Part shown: positions 1-5,896 of the stretch, piece after piece | Numbering within the stretch: the first letter of the stretch is position 1 | Layout: the number at the start of each line of letters is the position of its first letter | From: an uncultured Streptococcus sp. | GTDB lineage: Bacteria; Bacillota; Bacilli; Lactobacillales; Streptococcaceae | Length of the DNA stretch: 5,896 bases | Direction of reading: 5' to 3' | Assembly: GCA_902461025.1 (NCBI GenBank) | Contig: CABPWC010000092.1 | Coordinates: 1 to 5,896 of the forward strand | Notes under the pieces: model-generated | Database searches by the model: none | Told to the model about the DNA's origin: nothing | What the model saw: the letters and a program-made list of their open reading frames with translations, nothing else | Translations under genes and position numbers: made by a program

Positions 1-1187
1 AGTTTGAACGTGCAGCGGAATACCGTGATTTGATTCAGGCCATTGGCACCCTTCGGACTAAGCAACGGGTTATGGCTAAGGATCTCCAAAACCGCGATGT
101 CTTTGGTTATTATGTGGATAAGGGCTGGATGTGTGTTCAGGTTTTCTTTGTCCGTCAAGGTAAACTAATTGAACGCGACGTCAATCTCTTTCCATACTAC
201 AACGATCCAGACGAGGATTTCTTGACCTATGTGGGGCAGTTTTATCAAGAAAAATCTCACTTGGTACCTAATGAAATCTTGATTCCTCAGGATATTGATG
301 AAGAAGCTGTTAAGGCTTTGGTGGATACCAAAATTCTCAAGCCCCAACGTGGTGAGAAGAAGCAACTGGTCAATCTCGCCATAAAAAATGCTCGTGTCAG
401 TCTGGAGCAGAAGTTTAATCTATTAGAGAAATCAGTTGAAAAGACTCAAGGGGCCATTGAAAATTTAGGACGTCTGCTTAAGATTCCAACACCAGTCCGT
501 ATCGAATCCTTCGATAACTCCAATATCATGGGAACCAGTCCTGTCTCTGCTATGGTAGTTTTTGTCAACGGGAAACCTAGTAAGAAGGATTATCGAAAGT
601 ATAAGATTAAGACAGTTGTTGGTCCAGATGACTATGCTAGTATGCGTGAGGTCATCCGCAGACGCTATGGGCGCGTCCAACGTGATGGTTTGATGCCACC
701 TGACTTAATCGTCATTGATGGTGGTCAGGGACAGGTTAACATTGCTAAGCAAGTTATCCAAGAAGAGTTAGGCTTAGATATTCCAATCGCAGGTCTGCAA
801 AAGAATGACAAGCACCAAACCCATGAATTGCTCTTTGGCGATCCTCTCCAAGTCATCGAACTCTCACGGACCTCACAGGAATTTTTCCTCCTGCAACGCA
901 TTCAGGATGAAGTCCACCGCTTTGCAATCACCTTCCACCGTCAACTACGTTCTAAAAATTCCTTCTCCTCTCAATTAGATGGGATTGAGGGCTTGGGTCC
1001 AAAACGCAAGCAGAATTTGATGAAATATTTCAAATCTCTGGCAAAAATTAAGGAAGCCAGCATAGATGAGATTGTCGCAGTTGGTATCCCAAGAGCAGTG
1101 GCAGAGGCAGTTCATCATCACCTGAATCCAGAAGTAGACTCAGCGTTAGCTCAAGTAGCTGAGAAGCCAGTTGAATATAAGGAATAA
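1..1187 (+). CDS. uvrC: UvrABC system protein C, excinuclease subunit (5' end missing)
   Basis: UvrC is the nuclease of nucleotide excision repair: with UvrB bound at a lesion it cuts the damaged strand on both sides. The gene enters the window already open. Codons read in frame from base 3 (FERAAEYRDLIQAI), so the TTG at 30 is an internal Leu codon, not a start. About 394 residues are visible; streptococcal UvrC is about 615 (recalled), so the N-terminal GIY-YIG nuclease for the 3' cut is outside. Numbering from base 3: the UVR motif that contacts UvrB is residues 1-24. The RNase H-like nuclease for the 5' cut spans about 163-320, with Asp171 (FDNSN), Asp210 (DDYASM), Asp239 (VIDGG) and a His in DEVHRFAITFHR. 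A helix-hairpin-helix DNA-binding tail follows at about 325-375 (GIEGLGPKRK). The frame is intact to TAA at 1185. No terminator follows, so transcripts may run into rsmH. Identity is secure. Confidence 0.97.
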   Translation, partial: FERAAEYRDLIQAIGTLRTKQRVMAKDLQNRDVFGYYVDKGWMCVQVFFVRQGKLIERDVNLFPYYNDPDEDFLTYVGQFYQEKSHLVPNEILIPQDIDEEAVKALVDTKILKPQRGEKKQLVNLAIKNARVSLEQKFNLLEKSVEKTQGAIENLGRLLKIPTPVRIESFDNSNIMGTSPVSAMVVFVNGKPSKKDYRKYKIKTVVGPDDYASMREVIRRRYGRVQRDGLMPPDLIVIDGGQGQVNIAKQVIQEELGLDIPIAGLQKNDKHQTHELLFGDPLQVIELSRTSQEFFLLQRIQDEVHRFAITFHRQLRSKNSFSSQLDGIEGLGPKRKQNLMKYFKSLAKIKEASIDEIVAVGIPRAVAEAVHHHLNPEVDSALAQVAEKPVEYKE

Positions 1188-1235
1188 ACCAGCAGAGGAA
1201 TGTTTTAGCTTTAGTGGGTGCAAGCTAGTCAGATT

Positions 1236-1246
1236 TGTGGTAAAAT
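1236..1246 (+). promoter_or_regulatory. Extended -10 promoter element for rsmH and the dcw operon
   Basis: TGTGGTAAAAT at 1236-1246 fits the streptococcal extended -10 pattern TNTGN followed by a TATAAT-like hexamer (TAAAAT, 5 of 6). The place where a -35 would sit with a 17-bp spacer (1218-1223, GTGCAA) matches TTGACA poorly, which is common for extended -10 promoters. The start site would be expected about 7 bases after the hexamer, near 1252-1254, leaving only 2-4 bases before the rsmH ATG at 1256. This is probably the operon's own promoter, with possible extra read-through from uvrC. It is a motif reading without start-site data. Confidence 0.65.
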
Positions 1247-1255
1247 AGATAAGAT

Positions 1256-2206
1256 ATGACAAAAGAATTTCATCATGTAACGGTCATGCTCCATGAGACT
1301 ATTGATATGCTAGATGTGAAACCTGATGGTATTTACGTTGATGCGACCTTGGGAGGAGCAGGGCACAGCGAGTATTTATTAAGTAAGTTAAGCGAGAAAG
1401 GGCATCTCTATGCCTTTGACCAAGATCAGAATGCCATTGATAATGCGCAAAAACGTTTGGCACCCTATATCGAAAAGGGAATGGTCACCTTCATCAAGGA
1501 TAATTTCCGTCATTTGAAGGACCGCTTAAATGACTTAGGTGTGACTGAAATTGATGGAATTTGTTATGACTTAGGTGTGTCAAGTCCGCAGTTAGATCAA
1601 CGTGAACGTGGTTTTTCTTATAAAAAAGATGCCCCACTTGATATGCGAATGAATCAAGAAGCTAGCTTGACTGCTTATGAGGTGGTTAATCACTACGACT
1701 ATCATGATTTGGTAAGAATCTTTTTCAAATATGGAGAAGACAAGTTTTCCAAACAGATTGCTCGAAAAATTGAACAGGCGCGTGAGCTTAAACCAATCGA
1801 GACAACGACCGAGTTGGCAGAGATTATCAAATCTGCCAAACCGGCTAAGGAGCTCAAGAAAAAAGGTCACCCAGCCAAACAAATTTTCCAAGCTATCCGT
1901 ATAGAGGTCAATGATGAACTGGGTGCTGCAGATGAATCAATCCAGCAGGCTATGGATATGCTGGCTCTAGATGGCAGAATATCAGTGATTACCTTCCATT
2001 CGCTGGAGGACCGCTTGACTAAACAGTTATTTAAGGAAGCTTCCACAGTTGAAGTTCCTAAAGGTTTGCCTTTCATCCCAGACGATCTCAAGCCCAAAAT
2101 GGAATTGGTATCTCGAAAACCGATTTTACCAAGCAAGGAAGAATTGGAAGCCAATAATCGTTCCCACTCAGCCAAGCTTCGAGTGGCAAGAAAAATTCAC
2201 AAGTAA
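1256..2206 (+). CDS. rsmH: 16S rRNA (cytosine(1402)-N(4))-methyltransferase RsmH (MraW)
   Basis: RsmH uses S-adenosylmethionine to methylate N4 of C1402 in the decoding centre of 16S rRNA in the cytoplasm. The 316 residues are full length for the family. Visible signatures are the N-terminal HHVTVMLHE (6-14), the SAM-binding loop VDATLGGAGHS (28-38), the acidic residues AFDQD (53-57), the family block DLGVSSPQLD (105-114) followed by RGFS and PLDMRM (118-132), QAIRIEVNDEL (212-222), FHSLEDR (247-253) and NRSHSAKLR (301-309). The lysine- and glutamate-rich middle (about 135-205) is the inserted substrate-recognition domain. The start is well fixed: an in-frame TAA lies at 1250, two codons before the ATG, and the conserved N-terminus begins right after it. 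No good Shine-Dalgarno precedes the ATG, which agrees with a near-leaderless message. It is the first gene of the dcw operon here; mraZ, which precedes it in many bacteria, is absent. Confidence 0.97.
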   Translation: MTKEFHHVTVMLHETIDMLDVKPDGIYVDATLGGAGHSEYLLSKLSEKGHLYAFDQDQNAIDNAQKRLAPYIEKGMVTFIKDNFRHLKDRLNDLGVTEIDGICYDLGVSSPQLDQRERGFSYKKDAPLDMRMNQEASLTAYEVVNHYDYHDLVRIFFKYGEDKFSKQIARKIEQARELKPIETTTELAEIIKSAKPAKELKKKGHPAKQIFQAIRIEVNDELGAADESIQQAMDMLALDGRISVITFHSLEDRLTKQLFKEASTVEVPKGLPFIPDDLKPKMELVSRKPILPSKEELEANNRSHSAKLRVARKIHK

Positions 2207-2211
2207 GAGGA
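2206..2211 (+). promoter_or_regulatory. Ribosome binding site of ftsL
   Basis: AGAGGA begins on the last base of the rsmH TAA stop and ends 4 bases before the ftsL ATG at 2216. A ribosome finishing rsmH would cover this site, so translation of the two genes is probably coupled. The site also fixes the ftsL start. Confidence 0.8.
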
Positions 2212-2215
2212 AATA

Positions 2216-2533
2216 ATGGCAGAAAACAGAGGAACAACGAGCCAATTGCTACAAGCTCGTATAAAAAAATTTTCACGTGTTGAAAAGGCCTTTTACCTTT
2301 CAATTGCCATCACAGCCCTTGTCTTAGCGACCAGTGTAGTCTATATGCAGACAAAACTTTTTCAGGTTCAGAGTGATTTGACAAGAGTCAATGCACAAAT
2401 CGAGGAAAAAAAGACAGAGCTGGATGATGCTAAACAAGAAGTTAATGAATTGATCCGATCAGAACGTTTGACCGAAATTGCAAATTCACAAGACTTGCAA
2501 TTGAATAATGAAAATATTCGATCGGCGGAGTAG
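2216..2533 (+). CDS. ftsL: Cell division protein FtsL
   Basis: FtsL is a small single-pass membrane protein of the divisome. It forms a complex with DivIB/FtsQ and DivIC/FtsB and helps the septal synthase (FtsW with PBP2x) assemble and become active. The 105 residues show the expected layout. There is a basic cytoplasmic tail of about 25 residues, then one hydrophobic span at about 26-44 (FYLSIAITALVLATSVVYM). The outer part, about 48-90, is rich in Glu, Lys, Asp and Gln with spaced hydrophobic residues (V51, L55, V58, I62, L69, V76, L79) that suit a coiled coil. The end, RLTEIANSQDLQLNNENIR (84-102), resembles the usual FtsL C-terminus. FtsL varies a lot in sequence, so the call rests on topology, length and position between rsmH and pbp2x, plus recalled similarity to the pneumococcal protein (older name yllD). 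It stops in TAG at 2531, immediately followed by a second in-frame TAG. Confidence 0.93.
   Translation: MAENRGTTSQLLQARIKKFSRVEKAFYLSIAITALVLATSVVYMQTKLFQVQSDLTRVNAQIEEKKTELDDAKQEVNELIRSERLTEIANSQDLQLNNENIRSAE
2525..2530 (+). promoter_or_regulatory. Ribosome binding site of pbp2x, inside the ftsL end
   Basis: GCGGAG lies within the last two codons of ftsL; its GGAG core (2527-2530) is 6 bases from the ATG at 2537. This spacing selects Met1 (2537) over the in-frame Met4 (ATG at 2546), which would be 15 bases away. The site is read only within the ftsL message, so translational coupling is likely. Confidence 0.75.
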
Positions 2534-2536
2534 TAG

Positions 2537-4792
2537 ATGAAAACTATGAAAGAAAGAATCATACGCTTTGCCATTAAGAATCGTAAATCTCCAATGGAAA
2601 ACCGCAGACGAGTGGGGAAGAGTCTGAGCCTCTTGGCCGTCTTTCTCTTTGCTGTTTTTTTGGTTAATTTTGCGGTGATTATTGGTACAGGCACAAAATT
2701 TGGGGTCAATCTGGTTAAAGAAGCAAATAAAGTTCATCAAACGACTCTGACTGTTCCTGCAAAACGAGGAACTATTTATGATCGTAATGGAACTCCCATA
2801 GCAGAAGATGCGACCTCTTATAATGTTTATGCTGTAATAGATAAAGAATATAAGTCCGCTAATGGTGATGTTCTTTATGTAGAAGAATCTCAGTACAACA
2901 AAGTGGCAGAAATTTTTCATAAATACTTAGATATGGAGGAGACTTACGTCAAAAATCAACTCTCTCAACCAAATCTCAAACAGGTTTCTTTTGGTGCTAA
3001 AGGGAATGGGATTACCTATGCTAATATGATGTCCATTAAACAGGACTTAGAATCTGCTAAGGTTGAGGGTATTAATTTTACGACTAGTCCAAATCGAAGT
3101 TATCCAAATGGAAAATTTGCCTCATCCTTTATTGGTTTAGCACAGTTACATGAAAATGAAGATGGCACGAAAAGTCTAATTGGGACATCGGGTATCGAGA
3201 GTTCCTTAAATAGTTTATTGGCAGGGACAGATGGTATTATTACTTATGAAAAAGACCGTCTAGGTAATATTGTTCCTGGTACAGAACAAGTCACCCAACA
3301 GACCGTAAACGGGAAAGACGTCTATACGACCCTATCTAGTCCTTTGCAGTCCTTTATGGAAAGTCAAATGGATGCCTTCCAAGAAAAACTAAAAGGCAAG
3401 TATATGACTGCGACCTTGGTTAGTGCCAAGACAGGAGAGATTCTCGCTACAACTCAAAGACCAACCTTTGATGCTGATACCAAAGAAGGGATTACAGAGG
3501 ACTTTGTCTGGCGTGATATCCTTTACCAAAGTAACTATGAACCAGGTTCAACCATGAAGGTGATTACTTTAGCTTCAGCAATTGACAATAATACCTTCCC
3601 TGGAGGAGAATATTTCAACAGTAGCGAATTGAAGGTAGCTGATGCGACTATCAGAGACTGGGATGTTAATGATGGCTTATCAGCTGGAAGTATAATGACT
3701 TACTTACAAGGGTTTGCTCACTCAAGTAATGTGGGTATGACCTTGCTCCAACAAAAGATGGGGGATGCTACTTGGTTGGATTATCTCAATCGCTTTAAGT
3801 TTGGGGTGCCGACGCGTTTTGGTCTGACTGATGAGTATTCAGGTCAATTGCCTGCAGATAATATTGTCGATATTGCCATGAGTGCATTTGGTCAGGGGAT
3901 TTCTGTAACGCAGACCCAGATGCTACGTGCTTTTACAGCCATTGCGAATGACGGAGTTATGTTAGAACCAAAGTTTATTAGCGCCCTTTATGATCCAAAT
4001 GATCAGTCAGTTCGGAAGTCGCAAAAAGAAGTTGTGGGTAATCCTGTTTCTAAAGAAACGGCTAGTTTGACTAGGGAAAACATGATTTTGGTTGGTACAG
4101 ACCCTATTTATGGGACCATGTATAATCGTAATGATAATAAACCAGTAATTACTGTTCCTGGTCAGAATGTTTCTGTCAAATCTGGAACAGCTCAAATTGC
4201 CGATGAGCAAAACGGAGGATATTTAGTTGGGAAAACCAATTATATCTTTTCTGTAGTAACCATGCATCCTTCTGAAAATCCAGACTTTATTCTTTACGTG
4301 ACAGTTCAACAACCAGAACACTTTTCTACCCCTTGGTTTGGAGAGTTTGCTAATCCTATTCTTGAACGAGCTTCTGCCATGAAAGAATCTCTTAATCTTC
4401 AGTCTACAGCTAAAAATCTGGATCAAGTTACAACAACAACTAGTTATGCAATGCCAGCGACCAAGGACTATAGTCCGGGAGATATGGCAGAGGAACTGAG
4501 ACGCAATCTTGTTCAACCAATCGTTATCGGTTCAGGAACAAAAATCAAGGACAGTTCAGTGGCAGAAGGAACAAATCTAGACGCTAATGAGCAAATCTTA
4601 CTCCTTTCAGACAAGGTAGAAGAGATGCCTGACTTATATGGCTGGTCTAAGAAAAATGTTGAAACCTTTGCCAAATGGTTGAATCTTGAAGTTGAATTTG
4701 AAGGTACAGGAGAAATTGTTAAAAAACAAAGTGTTCGTTCTAATACAGCTTTAAAAGATTTACAGAAAATAAAAATAACATTAGGAGATTAG
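2537..4792 (+). CDS. pbpX: Penicillin-binding protein 2x, septal D,D-transpeptidase with PASTA repeats
   Basis: PBP2x is the essential class B PBP of streptococcal septation: on the outer membrane face it cross-links stem peptides of new peptidoglycan, working with FtsW. It is the main beta-lactam target in this group. It has 751 residues, one more than the 750 I recall for the pneumococcal protein; the extra residue is near the N-terminus (MKTMKERIIR). A basic cytoplasmic tail is followed by a membrane span at about 31-50. The dimerisation or pedestal domain is about 72-240 (KRGTIYDRNG at 76-85). The transpeptidase domain is about 262-615, with the three penicillin-binding motifs intact: STMK with nucleophile Ser338 (codon 3548-3550), SSN 396-398, and KSGT 548-551. 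Two C-terminal PASTA repeats occupy about 636-692 and 693-751. Several residues beside the motifs (VITLAS after STMK, Ser385, Val547 before KSG) differ from the penicillin-sensitive R6 protein as I recall it. Start chosen by its ribosome binding site. Confidence 0.97.
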   Translation: MKTMKERIIRFAIKNRKSPMENRRRVGKSLSLLAVFLFAVFLVNFAVIIGTGTKFGVNLVKEANKVHQTTLTVPAKRGTIYDRNGTPIAEDATSYNVYAVIDKEYKSANGDVLYVEESQYNKVAEIFHKYLDMEETYVKNQLSQPNLKQVSFGAKGNGITYANMMSIKQDLESAKVEGINFTTSPNRSYPNGKFASSFIGLAQLHENEDGTKSLIGTSGIESSLNSLLAGTDGIITYEKDRLGNIVPGTEQVTQQTVNGKDVYTTLSSPLQSFMESQMDAFQEKLKGKYMTATLVSAKTGEILATTQRPTFDADTKEGITEDFVWRDILYQSNYEPGSTMKVITLASAIDNNTFPGGEYFNSSELKVADATIRDWDVNDGLSAGSIMTYLQGFAHSSNVGMTLLQQKMGDATWLDYLNRFKFGVPTRFGLTDEYSGQLPADNIVDIAMSAFGQGISVTQTQMLRAFTAIANDGVMLEPKFISALYDPNDQSVRKSQKEVVGNPVSKETASLTRENMILVGTDPIYGTMYNRNDNKPVITVPGQNVSVKSGTAQIADEQNGGYLVGKTNYIFSVVTMHPSENPDFILYVTVQQPEHFSTPWFGEFANPILERASAMKESLNLQSTAKNLDQVTTTTSYAMPATKDYSPGDMAEELRRNLVQPIVIGSGTKIKDSSVAEGTNLDANEQILLLSDKVEEMPDLYGWSKKNVETFAKWLNLEVEFEGTGEIVKKQSVRSNTALKDLQKIKITLGD
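4783..4787 (+). promoter_or_regulatory. Ribosome binding site of mraY, inside the pbp2x end
   Basis: AGGAG at 4783-4787 is a strong Shine-Dalgarno, lying in the last codons of pbp2x and 6 bases before the mraY ATG at 4794. The pbp2x stop (TAG, 4790-4792) and the mraY start are one base apart, so terminating ribosomes can restart directly. Confidence 0.85.
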
Positions 4793-4793
4793 A

Positions 4794-5774
4794 ATGCTAG
4801 TTTCTATCTTTCCTGGGATCCTTACTTTTGTTCTTACAGTGGTGGGAATTCCAGCCTTTATCCGTTTTTACCACAAAGCACAAATTACCGGTCAGCAGAT
4901 GCACGAGGATGTGAAACAACACCAGGCAAAAGCTGGGACACCGACAATGGGAGGGATCGTCTTTCTTATAACAGGCGTTTTAGTTAGTTTAGTTCTTGCT
5001 CTTTTGACCAATCAACTAACGAATAATGTAGGAATGATCCTCTTTATCCTAGTCTTATATGGTTTGGTTGGTTTCTTAGATGATTTCCTCAAAGTTTTCC
5101 GTAAAATCAACGAAGGGCTCAATCCTAAACAAAAACTCTTGCTTCAGTTAGTAGGAGGAGTTATCTTCTATTTCTTTTATGAAAGAGGAGGAGATATCTT
5201 AAATGTGTTTGGGTATCCATTGCACTTAGGATTTCTTTATATATTCTTTGCTCTCTTCTGGTTGGTTGGTTTTTCGAATGCGGTTAACTTGACTGACGGG
5301 ATTGATGGCTTGGCAAGTATTTCAGTAGTGATTAGCTTATCTGCTTATGGAGTCATTGCTTATGTCCAAAACCAGTTGGATATCTTGCTAGTCATTACAG
5401 CTATGATTGGTGGTCTTCTCGGTTTCTTTGTCTTTAACCGTAAACCAGCAAGAGTATTCATGGGAGATGTGGGAAGCCTTGCTCTTGGAGGGATGTTGGC
5501 TGCAATTTCTATGGCGCTGCACCAAGAATGGACACTTCTCTTTATCGGTCTTGTTTATGTCTTTGAAACCACATCGGTTATGATGCAAGTTAGCTACTTT
5601 AAGTTGAGTGGTGGCAAACGTATCTTCCGAATGACACCAGTTCATCACCATTTTGAGTTGGGTGGCTTTTCTGGTAACGGTCAAGCCTGGAGTGAGTGGA
5701 AAGTCGATTTCTTCTTTTGGGGAGTGGGCTTGCTTGCTAGTCTCGTCACCTTGGCTTTCATGTATTTATTCTAA
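4794..5774 (+). CDS. mraY: Phospho-N-acetylmuramoyl-pentapeptide-transferase MraY
   Basis: MraY transfers phospho-MurNAc-pentapeptide from UDP to undecaprenyl phosphate, giving lipid I, the first membrane step of peptidoglycan synthesis. It is an integral membrane enzyme needing Mg2+. The 326 residues are full length and very hydrophobic, with about ten membrane spans, the usual number; the first is about 5-25 and the last about 303-325. Conserved cytoplasmic signatures are all present: KAGTPTMGG (46-54), the Asp pair in FLDDFLK (Asp96-Asp97), NLTDGIDGLA (165-174), the metal-site Asp in FMGDVGS (222-228), and the triple His of TPVHHHFE (His284-286). It is the last gene of the operon, one base behind pbp2x and 18 bases before a terminator hairpin. 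From memory it differs more from the pneumococcal protein than rsmH does. There is no sign of truncation. Confidence 0.97.
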   Translation: MLVSIFPGILTFVLTVVGIPAFIRFYHKAQITGQQMHEDVKQHQAKAGTPTMGGIVFLITGVLVSLVLALLTNQLTNNVGMILFILVLYGLVGFLDDFLKVFRKINEGLNPKQKLLLQLVGGVIFYFFYERGGDILNVFGYPLHLGFLYIFFALFWLVGFSNAVNLTDGIDGLASISVVISLSAYGVIAYVQNQLDILLVITAMIGGLLGFFVFNRKPARVFMGDVGSLALGGMLAAISMALHQEWTLLFIGLVYVFETTSVMMQVSYFKLSGGKRIFRMTPVHHHFELGGFSGNGQAWSEWKVDFFFWGVGLLASLVTLAFMYLF

Positions 5775-5792
5775 AATAGAATATTGGAATAT

Positions 5793-5823
5793 AAAAGAGA
5801 AGGATTTATACCCTTCTCTTTTT
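5793..5823 (+). terminator. Intrinsic terminator after mraY
   Basis: AAAAGAGAAGG (5793-5803) pairs perfectly with CCTTCTCTTTT (5812-5822), an 11-bp stem with an 8-base loop (5804-5811). The 3' arm runs into a five-T tract (5819-5823). The core stem GAGAAGG/CCTTCTC plus T-tract is a standard rho-independent terminator. The matching A-run on the 5' side means it could also stop transcription from the other direction. It marks the end of the rsmH-mraY unit. Confidence 0.88.
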
Positions 5824-5854
5824 AGTTCCTATTTTCTTCAGTTGAGGAATCCTT

Positions 5855-5883
5855 TTCTCAAAAAAGTAAAATTATGATAAAAT
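5855..5883 (+). promoter_or_regulatory. Predicted promoter for a gene beyond the window
   Basis: TATGATAAAAT (5873-5883) fits the extended -10 pattern TNTGN plus TAAAAT. TTCTCA at 5855-5860 matches TTGACA at 4 of 6 and is 17 bases away, the ideal spacing. Transcription would start near 5890 and leave the window. No coding start is visible in the remaining bases, so the downstream gene cannot be named. I see no CtsR-like or other repressor box here. Confidence 0.6.
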
Positions 5884-5896
5884 GGAAAAAAAGAAA

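Noticed and set aside
30..32. TTG at 30 as the start of uvrC
   Set aside because: The frame is open to the left edge and encodes FERAAEYRD, the first half of the UVR motif, so the gene continues upstream and this TTG is an internal Leu codon.
1194..1228. SD-like AGAGGA followed by tiny ORFs (ATG at 1200, GTG at 1214) as a leader peptide
   Set aside because: The ATG frame is two codons long with no spacer from the SD; the GTG frame is four codons and too far from it. If transcription starts near 1253 they are not even in the main message.
1867..2175. Minus-strand ORFs of 66-144 codons opposite uvrC, rsmH, pbp2x and mraY
   Set aside because: All lie opposite strongly conserved genes, have no Shine-Dalgarno or family features, and are expected by chance in AT-rich coding DNA.
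3792..5605. Single TTTAAG hexamers as CiaR binding sites
   Set aside because: CiaR sites are direct repeats of this hexamer at fixed spacing near promoters; only isolated copies inside genes are seen.
5825..5850. Weak inverted repeat TTCCT...AGGAA after the terminator
   Set aside because: Only 5 pairs with a 14-base loop and no T-tract; likely chance.
5653..5877. A 74-codon + strand ORF at the mraY end
   Set aside because: It overlaps the conserved mraY C-terminus in another frame, runs through the terminator hairpin, and shows no ribosome site or recognisable domain.

Overview
The window is a chromosomal housekeeping segment from a low-GC Gram-positive coccus, most likely a Streptococcus of the mitis group (S. 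mitis, S. oralis or a relative). From memory, RsmH and FtsL have the lengths and nearly the sequence of the pneumococcal proteins. PBP2x and MraY are clearly homologous but differ enough to suggest a close relative rather than S. pneumoniae itself. The order rsmH-ftsL-pbp2x-mraY, with two PASTA repeats on PBP2x and no mraZ in front, is the short streptococcal version of the division and cell wall (dcw) cluster.

Layout: bases 1-1187 hold the 3' two thirds of uvrC (excision repair nuclease), which is open at the window edge. A 68-bp gap follows, with no terminator but with a strong extended -10 element only 9 bases before the rsmH start. Then come rsmH (1256-2206), ftsL (2216-2533), pbp2x (2537-4792) and mraY (4794-5774), all on the + strand. 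They are separated by 9, 3 and 1 bases, and each of the three downstream genes has a Shine-Dalgarno site at or inside the end of the gene before it. A hairpin terminator at 5793-5823 closes the operon. A second extended -10 promoter at 5855-5883 points out of the window toward an unseen gene.

How the genes work together: MraY makes lipid I, the first membrane-bound peptidoglycan precursor. PBP2x is the septal transpeptidase that cross-links the polymer built from that precursor. FtsL is a bitopic divisome protein that helps the septal synthase assemble and become active. RsmH methylates 16S rRNA and travels with this cluster in most bacteria. UvrC belongs to a different process and seems to be only a neighbour, though read-through into rsmH is possible.

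I found no mobile element, CRISPR array, tRNA or rRNA, and no sign of a new defence or biosynthetic system. The points worth a second look are the near-leaderless promoter geometry at rsmH, the set of PBP2x substitutions near the active site that resemble beta-lactam-resistance alleles, and uvrC sitting directly upstream of the cluster.
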